Under the pieces are notes generated by a model. It was given only the letters and a program-made list of their open reading frames with translations, searched no databases and had not been told where the DNA came from. The position numbers were made by a program, and so were the translations under genes. From Nocardia miyunensis NBRC 108239 (GTDB lineage: Bacteria; Actinomycetota; Actinomycetes; Mycobacteriales; Mycobacteriaceae): a stretch of DNA of 64,000 nt. The DNA lies in NCBI RefSeq assembly GCF_001613065.1, contig NZ_BDBQ01000053.1:1-64000 (forward strand). The letters are read 5' to 3'. This document shows positions 15,839 to 24,514 of this stretch, piece by piece. Every line of letters begins with the position of its first letter. The stretch's first letter is position 1.

Positions 15839-18175
15839 GTGCCAATGTTTCGACCGAGATTCGGTGTCCGGACTCGCATTCTTGCCGTCGCGCTCGTTCC
15901 CAGTGTGGTACTGCTGATCATCGGCGTGGGCGGGGCCGGTTATGTCATGACACAGGGCAGGCATGCGCGAGACTGGGCACGAATACTCGCGGCATCGACT
16001 TCTCAGACGAGCGAGTTCGTGACCAGCGCACAACTGGAGCGGCAGTATTCCGTCGGCCGGCTCGTGGCCAGTGGCGGCGACTCGCAACCGATTCGCACGG
16101 CACGAACGCGCCTCGACGCGTCGTTGAACGCTCTCGGCACGGCCAACGTGGAGATGGACAAGGCGGGCCACACCGAGGTCACCGGCAATGTGGGCGGATT
16201 CCGGACCCTCTACGCCCAGTTGCCCAAGGTCCGTGCCGAAATCGACGGCGGCACGATGTCCGTACCGGACGCCTACGCCTTCTACGGTCACTTTCTCGAC
16301 GCGCTCTCGGTCGGGATCGGGATCGTCGAGGCGGACGCGCCGACACCCGCGGTGGCATTGGCGGTGCGCACCGCGTTGCAGCTCGCATCGGCTTCGGAGA
16401 TGCTCTCGCGCAGTACCGCACTGGCACTGGTGCCGGCGAACGACGCGACGCTGCCCCCCGAACTGGCCGTCGAGTACTCCCGGCTGGTCGGCGGCTATCG
16501 AACCGCTGTCGAGTCGCTGGCGTCCGGATCCGACGCGGTCGCGGCGGTCACCAAGAGCCCCGCCTGGCTGCGACTCGCCTCGATGGAGAACACCTTCATG
16601 ACCCGAGCGCTCGATCCGATAACGGTGCAGCGCAACAAGACCGGGACCGATCCGGCGCCCATGTCCTTCACCGTGGCGGATTGGCAGAACACCGCGAATC
16701 AGGTGAACAACGCGCTTCAGGGACTCTGGGACGGCCAGATGCGGCATGCGGACGATCTCGCCGCGCAGGCCGGGGACCGCAACGCGCGTAACGCGCTGAC
16801 CGTCGGAGCCGCCCTCGTGCTCGCGTCGTTGGCGGCGTTCGGCATATCCCTGTTGCTGGCGAACCGAATCATCGCTCGTCTGAGGCGACTGCGTGACCGG
16901 ACATTGTCGATGGCGACCGAGCGGCTGCCGCACATCATGCAGGGACTGAGAGCCGGACAGGCCATCGAGGCGAGCCTGGAGTCCGAGCCCCTGGACTTGG
17001 GCAGCGACGAGATCGGTCAGGTCGCCGACGCGTTCGATCAGGCTCAGACGGCGGCGATTTCGGCCGCCGTCACCGAGGCGCGCACCAGAGAAGGGGTCCG
17101 GACCGTCTTCCTGAACATCGCGCACCGCAGTCAGGTGGTGATGCATCGCCAGCTCGAGATTCTCGACAAGGCCGAGTCCGGTCAGGAGGATCCGGCGTTG
17201 CTCGACATCTTCTTCCGCCTGGACCACCTGGCCACCCGGGAGCGGCGCAATGCCGAGAATCTGATCATTCTCGCGGGTGGGGAACCCGGCCGGGGATGGC
17301 GCAATCCGGTTCAGCTCGTCGATATCGTCCGCAGCGGCATCAGCGAGACGGTCGATTTCAGTCGCGTCGGTATCGCACGGCTTCCCGAGATCACGGTAGC
17401 CGGTACCTCCGTAGCCGACCTGGTGCATCTGCTGGCCGAGCTCATCGACAACGCCGCCAGCTTCTCGCCACCGCAGTCGCGAGTGGAGGTGCGCGGGAAT
17501 ATCGTCGGCAAAGGCGTGGCACTGGAGGTCGTCGACCAAGGAGTGGGCATGCCCGCGGCCGAACTGGCCAGGATCAACGCCATGTTGCTCGAGCCGCCGG
17601 ACTTCGGCCTCGCCAGCCTGTCGGAGGATTCGCGGCTTGGCATATTCGTGGTGTCGCAGCTGGCGCGCCGTAACGAGATCTCGGTGCGACTGGCCGAATC
17701 CGAGTACGGCGGTGTCCGCGCCATCGTCGTCATACCATCAAAGCTCACCGTTGCCGCACCTGTCACGAGCACCGGTGGGTGGCAGGCCGAGCCCGAACAC
17801 GCACAGGTTTCCTCGCCCGCACTATCCGAACCGTCGAACATGCCCGGCGGCCGGTCCGAGTCCTCGCAGCCGCAGCCGCCCTCGAGGATTCCTCACCGTG
17901 CGGCACCCGGGCGAACCGTCGATCCGGCGCGTGAGCAACCGGCGCAAGCCCGTCATCCCGCCTCCGCCGACAATCGACCGGCACTGCCCCGCCGCCGTCG
18001 GCAGGCCAGTCTGGCACCCGAATTGGCAAGGGAGCGAGACACATTCGACACCCCCGATCCGTCGTCCAGAACCGCGGAGCAGGCACGCGATCTGATGTCC
18101 GCGATCGAGGACGGGACCAGACAGGGGCGGCGAGACGATTCCGGCGGCTTCGATTACCGGCCAACACAATTCTGA
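15839..18175 (+). CDS. Conservon sensor histidine kinase-like protein (CvnA type)
   Basis: About 778 residues. A membrane helix at 13-35 (ILAVALVPSVVLLIIGVG), an external nitrate/nitrite-sensing-like helical domain to about 315, a second helix at 319-341, a HAMP-like linker, then a kinase core: an H-box-like NIAHRSQVVMHRQLEIL, N-box LAELIDNAASFSPP near 532 and G-box EVVDQGVGMP. The last 130 residues are proline- and charge-rich and probably disordered. This is the organisation of CvnA proteins, which work with small roadblock and GTPase partners rather than a response regulator. The two partner genes follow at 15 bp. GTG at 15839 or ATG at 15845 are both possible. Confidence 0.9.
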   Translation: MPMFRPRFGVRTRILAVALVPSVVLLIIGVGGAGYVMTQGRHARDWARILAASTSQTSEFVTSAQLERQYSVGRLVASGGDSQPIRTARTRLDASLNALGTANVEMDKAGHTEVTGNVGGFRTLYAQLPKVRAEIDGGTMSVPDAYAFYGHFLDALSVGIGIVEADAPTPAVALAVRTALQLASASEMLSRSTALALVPANDATLPPELAVEYSRLVGGYRTAVESLASGSDAVAAVTKSPAWLRLASMENTFMTRALDPITVQRNKTGTDPAPMSFTVADWQNTANQVNNALQGLWDGQMRHADDLAAQAGDRNARNALTVGAALVLASLAAFGISLLLANRIIARLRRLRDRTLSMATERLPHIMQGLRAGQAIEASLESEPLDLGSDEIGQVADAFDQAQTAAISAAVTEARTREGVRTVFLNIAHRSQVVMHRQLEILDKAESGQEDPALLDIFFRLDHLATRERRNAENLIILAGGEPGRGWRNPVQLVDIVRSGISETVDFSRVGIARLPEITVAGTSVADLVHLLAELIDNAASFSPPQSRVEVRGNIVGKGVALEVVDQGVGMPAAELARINAMLLEPPDFGLASLSEDSRLGIFVVSQLARRNEISVRLAESEYGGVRAIVVIPSKLTVAAPVTSTGGWQAEPEHAQVSSPALSEPSNMPGGRSESSQPQPPSRIPHRAAPGRTVDPAREQPAQARHPASADNRPALPRRRRQASLAPELARERDTFDTPDPSSRTAEQARDLMSAIEDGTRQGRRDDSGGFDYRPTQF

Positions 18176-18190
18176 ACGGGAGAAACAACC

Positions 18191-18595
18191 TTGCGCACAC
18201 CGAATCCCACCGACCTGAACTGGTTGCTGGACGATCTCATCGACCGGCTGCCGGGCGCTCTGTACGCGGTGGTGCATTCCACCGATGGACTCGTGCTCGG
18301 CCGATCCTCATCGATGAGCAGAGAGGACGCCGAACATTTCGGAGCAATGTCCGCCACCCTGTACGGCCTTGCCCGCAGCGCCGGAGCGCGGTTCGACGGT
18401 GGCGGCGTGCGGCAGGCCGTCATCGAACTGGACCGGGCCGTGTTGTTCGTGACCGCCGCCGGCAGCCACGCCTGCCTGGCGCTGCAAGCCGGTGACGACG
18501 CGAAACTCGGGATGGTCGCCTACGAGATGAATATGACCGTCCAGCGGGTAGGCAACATGCTGGCTACCACGGCGCGTCAGCAGACTCCGAGATGA
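18191..18595 (+). CDS. Roadblock/LC7 domain protein (CvnB type)
   Basis: A 134-residue single-domain roadblock/LC7 protein (LNWLLDDLIDRLPGALYAVVHSTDGLVLG at the start), the MglB-like regulator of the conservon GTPase. The start is a TTG at 18191 preceded by GGGAGA; the next ATG would remove the first beta strand. Its stop overlaps the GTPase start by 4 bp, so the two are translated together. In other conservons a DUF742 (CvnC) gene lies between these two; here there is no room for it. Confidence 0.9.
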   Translation: MRTPNPTDLNWLLDDLIDRLPGALYAVVHSTDGLVLGRSSSMSREDAEHFGAMSATLYGLARSAGARFDGGGVRQAVIELDRAVLFVTAAGSHACLALQAGDDAKLGMVAYEMNMTVQRVGNMLATTARQQTPR

Positions 18596-19164
18596 ACCAG
18601 CCGATCGCGGCATCCGTGAAGATCCTGGTCGCGGGTGGATTCGGCGTCGGCAAGACCACCATGGTGGCCGCGATCAGCGAGATCGTTCCGCTGCGCACCG
18701 AAGAACTCATCACCGAAATGTCCACGGGCGTGGACGATCTGAGCGGAATAGAAGCGAAAACCACGACCACGGTGGCGCTGGACTTCGGCCGGATAACCAT
18801 CGACGACGCCCTGGTGCTCTACCTGTTCGGCACTCCCGGCCAGGACCGGTTCTGGTTTCTGTGGGACGAACTGGCCCGTGGCGCCCTGGGCGCGATCGTC
18901 CTGGCCGACACCAGACGATTGGAGTCGGCGTTCGCGGCGATCGACTTCTTCGAACGACGCGCTCTGGCGTTCGTCGTGGCGGTCAACTGTTTCGACAACG
19001 CGCCCCGTTACACGCCCGGCGAAGTTCACGAGGCGTTGGACCTCGACCCGCACATACCGGTTCTGCTGTGCGATGCCCGCGACCGGACCTCGAGCAAGGC
19101 CGTCCTGGTCACACTGGTCGAACACCTCATCGATGGAGTCGGTGCCAGCCGGTCGCCCGCGTGA
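18592..19164 (+). CDS. Conservon small GTPase (CvnD type)
   Basis: A 190-residue Ras-like ATP/GTP-binding protein. The P-loop is GGFGVGKTT (residues about 15-23), followed by the conservon-specific TTTVALDFGR and FGTPGQDRFWFLWDEL (switch II) and the VNCFD specificity region in place of the usual NKxD. Together with the kinase-like and roadblock proteins it forms a membrane-linked GTPase switch in actinobacteria, often affecting development, stress response or secondary metabolism. It overlaps the roadblock gene by ATGA. Confidence 0.92.
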   Translation: MNQPIAASVKILVAGGFGVGKTTMVAAISEIVPLRTEELITEMSTGVDDLSGIEAKTTTTVALDFGRITIDDALVLYLFGTPGQDRFWFLWDELARGALGAIVLADTRRLESAFAAIDFFERRALAFVVAVNCFDNAPRYTPGEVHEALDLDPHIPVLLCDARDRTSSKAVLVTLVEHLIDGVGASRSPA

Positions 19165-19224
19165 GATGACGAGCTCGTAGAACCGCCGCCAGGCATATCT
19201 CGGTTGGGCGAAAATACCGCCGAG

Positions 19225-19256
19225 ACGAGAGTGTAGTTCTACTATCGACGAGAGTG
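19225..19256 (+). promoter_or_regulatory. Regulon site 1 with likely promoter of the 19324 CoA ligase
   Basis: Contains AGAGT-GTAG-TTCTA at 19228-19241, the motif shared by four promoters in this window. TACTAT at 19240-19245 could be the -10 element. The nonamer ACGAGAGTG occurs twice in direct orientation, at 19225 and 19248, 23 bp apart, about two helix turns. Confidence 0.6.
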
Positions 19257-19323
19257 ATGGTCTCGCTGGTGCGGCCACGGCATCGACCTGCTCCGGGCTC
19301 CAGCGCGCATGAAAGAAGGTTCG

Positions 19324-20937
19324 ATGGTCACGAGCGGCGGCGCAGTTCCCATCCATGATCGAAGCGGGTTCTATCAGTTCGCCCGTCACCACAGGGACCG
19401 GGCCGCGCTGATCGTCTCGGGCGGGCCGACCGTGTCCTTCGGTGAGCTGGCCGACCGGGTGAACGCCCTCTCGCACGGCCTGCGCGATCTGGGACTGGTG
19501 GTCGGAGACGTGGTCGCCGCCGCGGTCGGCAACAACCCCGAGTACTTCGAACTCACGCTGGCGACCGCGCAGGTGGGGATGTATTTCGTTCCGATCGACC
19601 GGCATTCGACGTCCGCCGAGATCGCGGAGATCGTGCGGGACAGCGGGGCGGCCATACTCGTCGTGGAGCCCGACCGCGCGGCGGACTTGGCCGAGGGCCC
19701 GCTTCCCGCCCATCGATACGTGAAAGGCGTTGCGGCTGAAGGGTGGTCGCCCTACGAATCGCTCCTCGCGGGAAAGCCGATCGAGGCTCCCCCCGACCGC
19801 GTCTCGGGCAGCTTCATCAGCTACACCTCCGGCACGACCGGCAAGCCGAAAGGCGTGAAATGGCATACCCCGCCGCGGTGCCCGGAGGAGGTCGTCACGC
19901 GCCATGTGATGCCGCTGTTCCGCGACTACGGCACCAAGGTGGGGCACGGCGTACACCTGGCCTGCATGCCGCTGCATCATCCCGCGACCGGCGGTTTCGC
20001 GATCTGCTTCCTGCATTTCGGCCACACCATCGTCATCGAGGAGAGCTTCGACGCGGAGCGGTTCCTGCGTGCTGTCGAACGCTACGAGGTGACGAACACA
20101 CACCTGGTCCCGACCCAGTTCCACCGCCTGCTGCGGCTGTCCGACGAGACGTGCGCGCGGTACGACCTGTCCAGTCTGGAATTCGTGATCCACGGCGGTG
20201 CGCCGTGCCCGCCGCTCATCAAGCAGATGATGCTGAACTGGCTCGGGCCGATCGTCTGGGAGTACTTCGGATCGCTCGAGGGATGGGTCTCGCGAGTGAG
20301 CCCGCAGGAATGGATCGACAGACCCGGAACCGTCGGAAAACCGTTGCCCGGCACCACCGTTACGGTCGTCGACGACGACGGCAACGAGTTGCCCGCGGGC
20401 GAGCCCGGAACGATCTACTTCGGAACCGACCGGCGCCCACCGTATTTCGACTATCAGAACGCGGCGGATCGGACGGCGGCGATCCGCCGCGGAAACCTCG
20501 TCACAGCGGGCGATTACGGTTATCTGACCGATGACGGCTACATATTCCTGCTCGATCGGCGCGCCGATGTGATCATCTCCGGCGGCGTGCCCATCTACCC
20601 CGCCGAGATCGAGCAGTACCTGATGCTGCATCCGGCCGTGTCCGACGCCGCGGTGGTGGACGTCCCGGACGGCGAACACGGCCGCAGCGTCCTCGCGGTG
20701 ATCCAGACCGCGGCCTCCGCACCGAATTGGACCGTGGTCCGGGAACTGCGCGGTTACTGCGAGGACGTGCTCGCCGCCGGCAAGCGACCGCATCGGTACG
20801 GATTCCTGCGCGACTTCCCCCGTACCGAATCCGGAAAGCTGCAACGCCGCAAGATCCGAGAGATGTTCGCGGATGTGCATTTCATCGGTGCGCCAACCGA
20901 TTCCGGCTCGGCACACCCGAAGGGGCTACAGGCGTGA
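19324..20937 (+). CDS. Acyl-CoA synthetase (AMP-forming, FadD type)
   Basis: A 537-residue ANL-superfamily ligase that activates a carboxylic acid through an acyl-AMP to its CoA thioester. Seen: P-loop SYTSGTTGKPKGVK, the A5-type EYFGSLEGW, the hinge LLDRRADVIISGGVPIYPAEIE and the C-terminal catalytic Lys in TESGKLQRRK. ATG at 19324 is chosen over the in-frame ATG at 19309 because AAGAAGG stands six bases before it. It ends with a 12-bp overlap against the convergent thioesterase gene. A regulon motif shared with other acyl-CoA operons lies 79 bp upstream. Substrate specificity not predictable. Confidence 0.9.
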   Translation: MVTSGGAVPIHDRSGFYQFARHHRDRAALIVSGGPTVSFGELADRVNALSHGLRDLGLVVGDVVAAAVGNNPEYFELTLATAQVGMYFVPIDRHSTSAEIAEIVRDSGAAILVVEPDRAADLAEGPLPAHRYVKGVAAEGWSPYESLLAGKPIEAPPDRVSGSFISYTSGTTGKPKGVKWHTPPRCPEEVVTRHVMPLFRDYGTKVGHGVHLACMPLHHPATGGFAICFLHFGHTIVIEESFDAERFLRAVERYEVTNTHLVPTQFHRLLRLSDETCARYDLSSLEFVIHGGAPCPPLIKQMMLNWLGPIVWEYFGSLEGWVSRVSPQEWIDRPGTVGKPLPGTTVTVVDDDGNELPAGEPGTIYFGTDRRPPYFDYQNAADRTAAIRRGNLVTAGDYGYLTDDGYIFLLDRRADVIISGGVPIYPAEIEQYLMLHPAVSDAAVVDVPDGEHGRSVLAVIQTAASAPNWTVVRELRGYCEDVLAAGKRPHRYGFLRDFPRTESGKLQRRKIREMFADVHFIGAPTDSGSAHPKGLQA

Positions 20938-21810
20938 CCGCTCCTCGATGGAGGTGTCGGTCCGGCGCAGCGGGCGGATCAGGCCCTCCTGGGTGAACGA
21001 GGCGATCAGTTCGCCCTGCTCGGTGTGCACCGTGCCGCGGACGTAGGACATGCCCGCACCGACCTGGGTGCTCTCGTGCGTGTAGAGCAGCCAGCCATCC
21101 CAGGAAACCGGCTCGTGGAAGCTGACGGCGACGGTCATCGGCGCGGTGGACACGGTGAGATGCGCTTGGGCGGTACCGATTCCGGGATGCGCACGCATCG
21201 TCGTCGAGATCGCCAGGTGTCCGGTGAAGTGGGCCAGCAGCGCCTTGGCCAGATCGTCCCGGGCGGGGATGGGATCGTAGTGCAGCCAGGCATGCAGTTC
21301 CGGCGGCCCGACCTCGTCGGGGCTGTTGACGTCCCGCACACCGACGAGCCGCACTTCGCGCCCGGTCATCGGCATCGATGTGAAGACCGCCTCGGCGGGC
21401 GAGCCGACATCCGGGCGCGCCGCGTGATGGCGGATGACGTCGTCGGACGGGACATCGGCGAGGATCGTCACGGTGACGCAGGATTTGCCGTGCTGCCGCG
21501 CGGTGACGACCGCGGTGGCCGTCGACCGTCCCTCGTGGACGACGTCGATGGTGAACTCGACCGGCTCGCCGACCAGGACCGCGCGCGCGAACACCGCGTA
21601 CGCCGAGCGAATCGCCTTGCCCGCGAACCGTTTCGCGGCGACGACGATCGCCTGCGCGAGCACCTGGGTTCCCTCGACGACCTGACGGTCGTCCTCGCCG
21701 ACCAGTCCGGTGTCACCCGTGAACCGATCCTCGCCGGTCGGCGCCACATCGAACAGCCCAAGCAGTCCGTCCACCGACCACACCATGTGGTCGGAATCCG
21801 CGGTGGTCAT
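20926..21810 (-). CDS. Acyl-CoA thioesterase, TesB-like double hotdog
   Basis: A 294-residue protein with two hotdog halves. The second half shows the TesB-type pattern LHAWLHYDPIPARDDLAKALLAHFTGHLAIST and ends with SYVRGTVHTEQGELIASFTQEGLIR, the standard last strands of acyl-CoA thioesterase II. Family members hydrolyse acyl-CoA, here probably releasing CoA or preventing dead-end intermediates. The ATG at 21810 follows GGGAGATGATCGAGAA; the upstream extension (to 21894) lacks family features. Its 3' end overlaps the convergent CoA ligase gene by 12 bp. Confidence 0.82.
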   Translation of the reverse strand: MTTADSDHMVWSVDGLLGLFDVAPTGEDRFTGDTGLVGEDDRQVVEGTQVLAQAIVVAAKRFAGKAIRSAYAVFARAVLVGEPVEFTIDVVHEGRSTATAVVTARQHGKSCVTVTILADVPSDDVIRHHAARPDVGSPAEAVFTSMPMTGREVRLVGVRDVNSPDEVGPPELHAWLHYDPIPARDDLAKALLAHFTGHLAISTTMRAHPGIGTAQAHLTVSTAPMTVAVSFHEPVSWDGWLLYTHESTQVGAGMSYVRGTVHTEQGELIASFTQEGLIRPLRRTDTSIEERSRL

Positions 21811-21998
21811 TTCTCGATCATCTCCCGTCGCCCTCGGTCCATCGGGATGGCCACCCAGAACCTCCACGATGCCGCTCTGGTCGTCCCATCGCACTCATCA
21901 GAATCAGATTATCGGAATTGCTATATCCGATTCTACCTCTAGGCGAACATCGCCATCTGGCCGGTCGAAAACGGCAACCTACGGCCACCACATCAACT

Positions 21999-22012
21999 AG
22001 AGTATGGTTCTA
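21999..22012 (+). promoter_or_regulatory. Regulon site 3, upstream of the cupin/kinase pair
   Basis: AGAGT-ATGG-TTCTA. The longer AACTAGAG...CTACCAGTT context adds an AACT/AGTT outer pair. It lies between the divergent thioesterase and cupin-like genes and could affect either. Confidence 0.5.
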
Positions 22013-22209
22013 CCAGTTAGCAGAACGACAATACCTTTTATGTAGAATTCCGTTTCGCATCGGTGGTACACGCCACGACATCAGCCGCCGCCGAGCGGCG
22101 GCACATCGGCAACCGCCAGCTCGCCAGGACCGGTACCGGCGATGCCCGCGAACCCCCTGACCGTCCCGCGCGACCATCGAGCGCGCATATCGAAATCGGA
22201 GGCAATCCG

Positions 22210-22629
22210 TTGCCACATGCAAACCCGCGAGATCTGCCCGCCGGAGGCGGCGGGCGCTGGCCGAATGCCGGCTCCGCGTTCAGGTCCGTGCAATGGGGCG
22301 ATATGGAGGTCGGCTTCACCACAGTCGACAGCCCACTCGACTGCACGGAGCTGTACCGGGTGGGCGGAATGCCGGGCGGGGTGTGCACATGCCCGCACTA
22401 CGGCTACATCTTCACCGGCAGCCTGCGAGCCAGCTACCCGAACACGGATATGCCCGAGGAGACCGCGACAGCGGGCGAGGCGTACTTCTTCCCGGCCGGG
22501 CACATCCTCTACTACGACGAACCGACGACCGCCCTGGAGCTCAATCCCGCCTATGCGCTGCAGCAATGCATGGACGCCATGGAACGAACGGCCACCGCGG
22601 CCCAGCAGACCCGGACGGATGTGAATTGA
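22210..22629 (+). CDS. Small cupin-like protein of unknown function
   Basis: About 139 residues. The fold looks like a single cupin: LYRVGGMPGGVCTCPHYGYIFTG followed about 30 residues later by GEAYFFPAGHILYYDEP, which would supply His and acidic metal ligands. I do not recognise a characterised member. A TTG at 22210 is chosen because GGAGG lies seven bases before it; a GTG at 22063 would add 49 residues without recognisable features. It is followed at 30 bp by an aminoglycoside-phosphotransferase-fold gene in the same direction, so the two are probably co-expressed from the promoter near 22000. Confidence 0.7.
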   Translation: MPHANPRDLPAGGGGRWPNAGSAFRSVQWGDMEVGFTTVDSPLDCTELYRVGGMPGGVCTCPHYGYIFTGSLRASYPNTDMPEETATAGEAYFFPAGHILYYDEPTTALELNPAYALQQCMDAMERTATAAQQTRTDVN

Positions 22630-22659
22630 TATGCGCGACAATCGATCCGGGACGACATC

Positions 22660-23715
22660 ATGACCGCGGCCGTACCGGAGACCCTGGATCAGGCGCTGTC
22701 TCCGGAGTGGCTCACGGCCGCATTGCGCCCGAGGTTTCCCGGCGTCGAGGTCACCGCGGTCCGTCCCGGGCCGGTGGTGGACCGGGTGTCGACCAACGCG
22801 TGCTTCACCATCGAATGCGAAAGCGGTGTGCCCGAGGGGCTTTCACCACATCTGTGCGTGAAGGGCTATTTCAACGACATCGGCCGCGTCTCGCGGCAGA
22901 TCGGCGAGCCCAAGGCGTACTTCTACCGCGACATGGCCGCTGACACCGGAGTCCGCACGCTGCGCAGCGTTTACGCCGACATCAGCGCGGACACCCGGCA
23001 CGGCGTCATCATCACCGAGGACGTTCTCGCCGGTGGCGGCACATTTCTCGATGCCACCAGTACGTACACCCCGGAGCAGGCCGCCCGGAGTCTCGCGCAG
23101 TTCGCCAGACTGCATGCGCGGACCTGGGGCCGCACCCAGCGCTCGGAGCCGTCCTGGCTTGCGCCGCGGCTGGCACACCTGTTCGCCGTGCGCGGGCTGG
23201 CGGAGATCACCTACAACTACGAGGGCCCCATCGGCGCGGGCGTGCCCGATGAAATACGCAGCGCACAAACACTTTTCGACCAATTTCGGCAGCTGGTCGC
23301 CATCGAGACGGCCTCGCCGGCTCCGCAGTGCGTCATTCACGGCGACGCGCACGTCGGCAATCTGTACCTCGACAGTGATGGGCGGCCGTCCCTGGTCGAT
23401 TGGCAACTCGTGCAACGCGGCCGGTGGTACCTCGATGTCGGCTATCACATCGCCTCCACCCTCACGGTCGAGGACCGCCGCCGCTCGGAACGAGATCTGT
23501 TGCGGCACTACCTGGACACACTCGCCGAATACGGCGCGCCCGCGCCGTCCTGGGACGAGGCATGGCACGCGATCAGCCGCGGCATCCTGCTCGGGCTGTA
23601 TCTCTGGAGCATCACGATCCAGGTCGACCCGTCGCTGACCACCGAACTCCTGGTTCGAATGGGCACGGCCGCGGCCGATCACGACGTCTACGACACCGCG
23701 ACCGGCAGGATGTGA
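22660..23715 (+). CDS. Phosphotransferase-fold protein (APH/choline-kinase-like)
   Basis: A 351-residue protein of the APH/ACAD10-like kinase family. The catalytic loop is VIHGDAHVGNLYLD (Brenner motif, with catalytic Asp and Asn) and the metal-binding LVDWQ follows. Relatives of this kind in actinobacterial degradation clusters and the kinase domain of human ACAD10 are linked to hydroxy-acid or hydroxyacyl-CoA phosphorylation before dehydration; that role here is inference. Antibiotic resistance is less likely given the acyl-CoA context. It ends in a hairpin before a convergent TetR gene. Confidence 0.85.
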   Translation: MTAAVPETLDQALSPEWLTAALRPRFPGVEVTAVRPGPVVDRVSTNACFTIECESGVPEGLSPHLCVKGYFNDIGRVSRQIGEPKAYFYRDMAADTGVRTLRSVYADISADTRHGVIITEDVLAGGGTFLDATSTYTPEQAARSLAQFARLHARTWGRTQRSEPSWLAPRLAHLFAVRGLAEITYNYEGPIGAGVPDEIRSAQTLFDQFRQLVAIETASPAPQCVIHGDAHVGNLYLDSDGRPSLVDWQLVQRGRWYLDVGYHIASTLTVEDRRRSERDLLRHYLDTLAEYGAPAPSWDEAWHAISRGILLGLYLWSITIQVDPSLTTELLVRMGTAAADHDVYDTATGRM

Positions 23716-23745
23716 TCCGAGCGCCCTGCCGCCACCGCTCGGATC
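23714..23745. terminator. Hairpin terminator between convergent genes
   Basis: GATCCGAGCG at 23714-23723 pairs perfectly with CGCTCGGATC at 23736-23745 around a 12-nt loop. It overlaps the kinase stop codon and faces the TetR gene ending at 23756. Confidence 0.65.
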
Positions 23746-23755
23746 ACCGCGGCAT

Positions 23756-24442
23756 TCAGTCCGGCGCGCTGCCGCCGAACGCGGCCAGACAGAACGACCA
23801 CAGGTATTCGGCGACGTCGTCGATCGTGTCGGGTTTCGAGGCGAACGCGCAGTGATGGAATACCGCCATCACCAGCTTCATCGCCAGCCAACTGTCCGTG
23901 GCCGCGTCCCGGGGCCGGATCAGTCCCGCCGCCTCGGCCGCGCGTAATTCGCGTTCGATCAGGTCGGCAACGGACTGGTTCGCGTGGGCGATCTCGTCCG
24001 GAAACAGTTGATACAGCCGCCAATGCTCAGCGGTCACGAATCGCGGCCCGTCCCCGACGTCACCGCGCAGCGTATCCAGCGCGCTGACGATGTAGAAACG
24101 CAAGCGCGCGATCGGATCCGGCAGCCCGCGCGCGGCCCGCTCGATCTCGATCGTCCACTCGCCGACGATGTTCTCGAACACCGCGAGCAGCAACTGGTCC
24201 TTGCCGGCGAAGTGGCGGTAGAAGGTCTGCAGGGCGATGCCCGCCTCCTTCGCCAGGTCCTGCGTGGTGAAGGACGATCCCACGGTCAGGATGAGCCGCT
24301 GCGCCGCGGCGACGATCGTCTCGGCCTGCGCCATGCTGCGGGCCCGCGACCGCTGCACCGCGCGGGACCTGTCCGCCGCACGATCCGCCCACGGGGCAGA
24401 CGGCGTGTCGTCCGGGCGTAACGACGAGTCCGGCGTGGTCAC
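23756..24442 (-). CDS. TetR-family regulator
   Basis: A 228-residue regulator with an HTH at about residues 40-88 (AETIVAAAQRLI ... FTTQDLAKEAGIALQTFYRHFAGKDQLLLAVFENI) and an all-helical ligand domain. A 35-residue basic-polar extension precedes the HTH. It starts at a GTG with AGAGGA upstream, 72 bp after the CoA ligase gene of the same strand, so it may be the last gene of the long catabolic operon and act as its regulator. Ligand unknown; an acyl-CoA is a reasonable guess from context. Confidence 0.87.
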   Translation of the reverse strand: MTTPDSSLRPDDTPSAPWADRAADRSRAVQRSRARSMAQAETIVAAAQRLILTVGSSFTTQDLAKEAGIALQTFYRHFAGKDQLLLAVFENIVGEWTIEIERAARGLPDPIARLRFYIVSALDTLRGDVGDGPRFVTAEHWRLYQLFPDEIAHANQSVADLIERELRAAEAAGLIRPRDAATDSWLAMKLVMAVFHHCAFASKPDTIDDVAEYLWSFCLAAFGGSAPD

Positions 24443-24514
24443 TGGCTGGGATCCTCTCAGATCGGGCGTACGGCAACGCTACCCGAGACGGCCGCCGCAG
24501 CACCGGACCCTCGG

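Noticed and set aside
15758..20916. Long minus-strand open frames opposite the conservon and the CoA ligase
   Set aside because: They lie antisense to well-supported genes, have His/Arg/Gly-rich compositions and no motifs; typical GC-rich shadows.
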